Of a DNA stretch of 64,000 bases, positions 62,716 to 64,000 are shown in pieces. How positions within the stretch are numbered: position 1 is the stretch's first letter; every line of letters begins with the position of its first letter. The notes under the pieces were generated by a model. It worked only from the letters and a program-made list of their open reading frames with translations. It had not been told where the DNA came from and ran no database searches. This DNA comes from Cymbomonas tetramitiformis. Its lineage: Eukaryota; Chlorophyta; Pyramimonadophyceae; Pyramimonadales; Pyramimonadaceae. The translations under genes were made by a program, and so were the position numbers. The stretch lies in assembly GCA_001247695.2 (NCBI GenBank), contig LGRX02035463.1, positions 1-64,000 of the forward strand. Direction: 5' to 3'.

Positions 62716-64000
62716 TCACACACAATTCGGCGGTCTGCAAACTGGACAACCATCGCAGTTTGCACATGGCCTACCAGGTTGGCAATCTGGGCACAGAGGG
62801 CAACCGCAATCCTGCCCTTTCCTTACTCCACAGAAAGTTGAGCCTTGGAATGCACAGCCGCAGGACCGATGAGGCCCGAGACAAACGTAGCAGAAATGGT
62901 GACCACAAGATGGGCACCCGGTGCCTGGTTTGATGTGATGGCACGCATGCCCTCGGTAGTGAATGATACCCTGAGAGCACTTGGGGCATTGTTTTCCCTG
63001 ATCAAGCAACCTTTGTGTGGCTGCATCAACCTCTTCCCCCCGATGCTCAGCACAAGTCATCCCGTTGTGCCAGCGGCAAGCACAGTCCAAGCAAACGCGC
63101 TTGCTGCAAAAAGGATTTCTACACCGAACACCCTGAGGGAAGTTCCTTTCTTCATTTGGAGGAATGACGATCGGATAGTCTGGGCTCTTGCAGCAAGGGC
63201 ATATGAAAAACTCGCCGACGGTCTTGTAGAGGTGAAATTTGGTAAATTTGCTCAAAATTGAGCTTTCCACAAATAAAGACTCCACGATGTCAGGTTTCAA
63301 CACGACGTCGCAATTGTCGATTGGATGGTTCGGACATTTGATTGGAAAGTTGTTGACGTCTTCCATCTTGGCATTGAGTGTCGCTTTCATGCAGCTATGG
63401 CACATGTGATCCGCGTGTTGGCATCCCGTGAAGGCCATCAGAGTCGTGCATGTATTGAAGCACGTGTTGCACTCGCCATGTGTCAAAGTGACACCAGTGC
63501 TGCCTGTTAAGCTCATAACCATCTCTGGCATAAAACGAATGTAATCGTCCATAGACTCAATCTGGCTTGCATTTAAAGACTGGAGGTGAGGGGAAATTTG
63601 ATGTGTGCTGGTTGTTGTCGCAGTCGCCGGCGCGCCGCTGGTGGTTGCACGTGGTGTTTGCCGTGTGCCACTTGTCGTCACAGTCGCCGGTATTCCGCTG
63701 GTAATTGCACGTGGTGTTTGCTGTGTGCCGCTTGTCGTCGCAGTCGCCGGTGTTCCGCTGGTGGTTGCGCACGGTGTTTGCCGTGTGTCGGGTTGTGATG
63801 TTAATATTGAGGCCAAAATGTAGAGTAGGCCAACAGCAAGCCAACTGGCCACATAGCCTGTCCCCCCACCAACTTGCGACCATGCTGCCCCTGCGCCTTG
63901 GAGTGTTGCCTGCAGTGTAATCGTCACCAACTTTTGAACAATTAGGTACAGCATCTCTGCTCCGCTCCTCATCCCCTCCAGCACATAGCCCGCGCCCCTG
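62716..64000 (-). CDS. RBR-type (RING-IBR-RING) E3 ubiquitin ligase with N-terminal membrane segment, 5' partial
   Basis: Minus-strand frame of at least 422 codons, open to the window edge; the first in-frame ATG is at about 63972 (MRSGAEML). It may start there or further upstream. A hydrophobic segment (YVASWLAVGLLYILASIL) is followed by a Thr/Ser/Pro-rich region made of three 60-bp repeats (TTSGTPATA, TTSGIPATV, TTSGAPATA). RING1: CNTCFNTC .. CQHADHMCHSC. IBR: CPCCKS .. CRNPFCSKRVCLDCACRW. RING2: CPKCSQGIIHYRGHACHH, then CPSCGHHFCYVC, where the Cys of GHAC is the likely ubiquitin-accepting residue. The end is very Cys-rich (CGCPLCPDCQPGRPC .. CDGCPVC). RBR ligases pass ubiquitin through that Cys. 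The membrane segment and Cys-rich tail are unusual for ariadne-type members. Intronless in this window. Confidence 0.82.
   Translation of the reverse strand, partial: RGAGYVLEGMRSGAEMLYLIVQKLVTITLQATLQGAGAAWSQVGGGTGYVASWLAVGLLYILASILTSQPDTRQTPCATTSGTPATATTSGTQQTPRAITSGIPATVTTSGTRQTPRATTSGAPATATTTSTHQISPHLQSLNASQIESMDDYIRFMPEMVMSLTGSTGVTLTHGECNTCFNTCTTLMAFTGCQHADHMCHSCMKATLNAKMEDVNNFPIKCPNHPIDNCDVVLKPDIVESLFVESSILSKFTKFHLYKTVGEFFICPCCKSPDYPIVIPPNEERNFPQGVRCRNPFCSKRVCLDCACRWHNGMTCAEHRGEEVDAATQRLLDQGKQCPKCSQGIIHYRGHACHHIKPGTGCPSCGHHFCYVCLGPHRSCGCAFQGSTFCGVRKGQDCGCPLCPDCQPGRPCANCDGCPVCRPPNCV
63610..63790 (-). repeat. 60-bp in-frame coding repeat in the RBR gene
   Basis: Three successive 60-bp units (marker GTCGCCGG at about 63624, 63684 and 63744 on the plus strand) encode 20-residue Thr/Ser/Ala/Pro repeats between the membrane segment and RING1; a likely length-polymorphic, O-glycosylated or disordered linker. 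Confidence 0.85.

Overview
This window is nuclear DNA of a eukaryote, most likely a green alga (Viridiplantae). I see multi-exon genes with GT..AG introns, a TACTAAC-type branch site, a short TTTAGGG-type telomeric tract, TGTAA motifs after several ORFs (the usual polyadenylation signal of chlorophytes), GC-rich exons against AT-rich spacers, and many nested transposable elements. Nothing looks bacterial. The species cannot be fixed from the sequence alone; the lineage is inferred.

Layout. 1-8.9 kb: two MYND zinc-finger exons, a 132-bp tandem array, a 1254-codon ORF with an OTU-protease-like C-terminus, and a spliced unknown gene. Three of these ORFs are followed by the same 37-bp hairpin-capable tail. 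8.9-13.8 kb: a degenerate or spliced gene resembling the Tnp2/Transposase_21 transposases of CACTA/Plavaka-type DNA transposons, with a foldback element inside. 14.4-15.4 kb: remnant of a hAT transposase. 15.9-16.4 kb: palindromic MITE-like DNA. 17.46-33.96 kb: a 16.5-kb Ty3/gypsy-like LTR retrotransposon whose pol carries a multi-membrane-segment N-terminus, reverse transcriptase, RNase H, a C5-cytosine methyltransferase domain, integrase, a PHD finger and a second, amino-methyltransferase-like domain. A 1.67-kb hAT element encoding a chromodomain sits inside its pol gene. 34-38.3 kb: gag-like fragment, a small LTR element and a Harbinger-like MITE. 38.7-48.9 kb: the only clearly host-like gene region, with zinc-binding modules on repeated exons, then Pumilio-type exons resembling NOP9/APUM23 (ribosome biogenesis), then a lysine-rich tail; its introns are full of minisatellites. 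50.3-57.4 kb: a second LTR retrotransposon (minus strand) with integrase, chromodomain and a second C5-methyltransferase domain, split by a 5'-truncated LINE that itself encodes RNase H and a Dam-like N6-adenine methyltransferase domain. 57.7-60.6 kb: satellites and a foldback element with an (AGC)12 tract. 62.7-64 kb: an RBR-type E3 ubiquitin ligase gene on the minus strand.

Main theme. Four unrelated mobile elements in 64 kb carry chromatin-directed modules: C5-methyltransferase twice, amino-methyltransferase-like twice, chromodomain twice and PHD once. C5-methyltransferases captured by retrotransposons are known from some algae and dinoflagellates. The combination of C5 plus amino-methyltransferase plus PHD in one gypsy pol, the membrane-spanning leader before RT, the Dam-like domain on a LINE, and the chromodomain on a hAT transposase are the parts most worth following. 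The big gypsy element is also arranged as a circular permutation (partial LTR, internal region, full LTR, other partial LTR), as if a 2-LTR circle had been opened inside an LTR and inserted.
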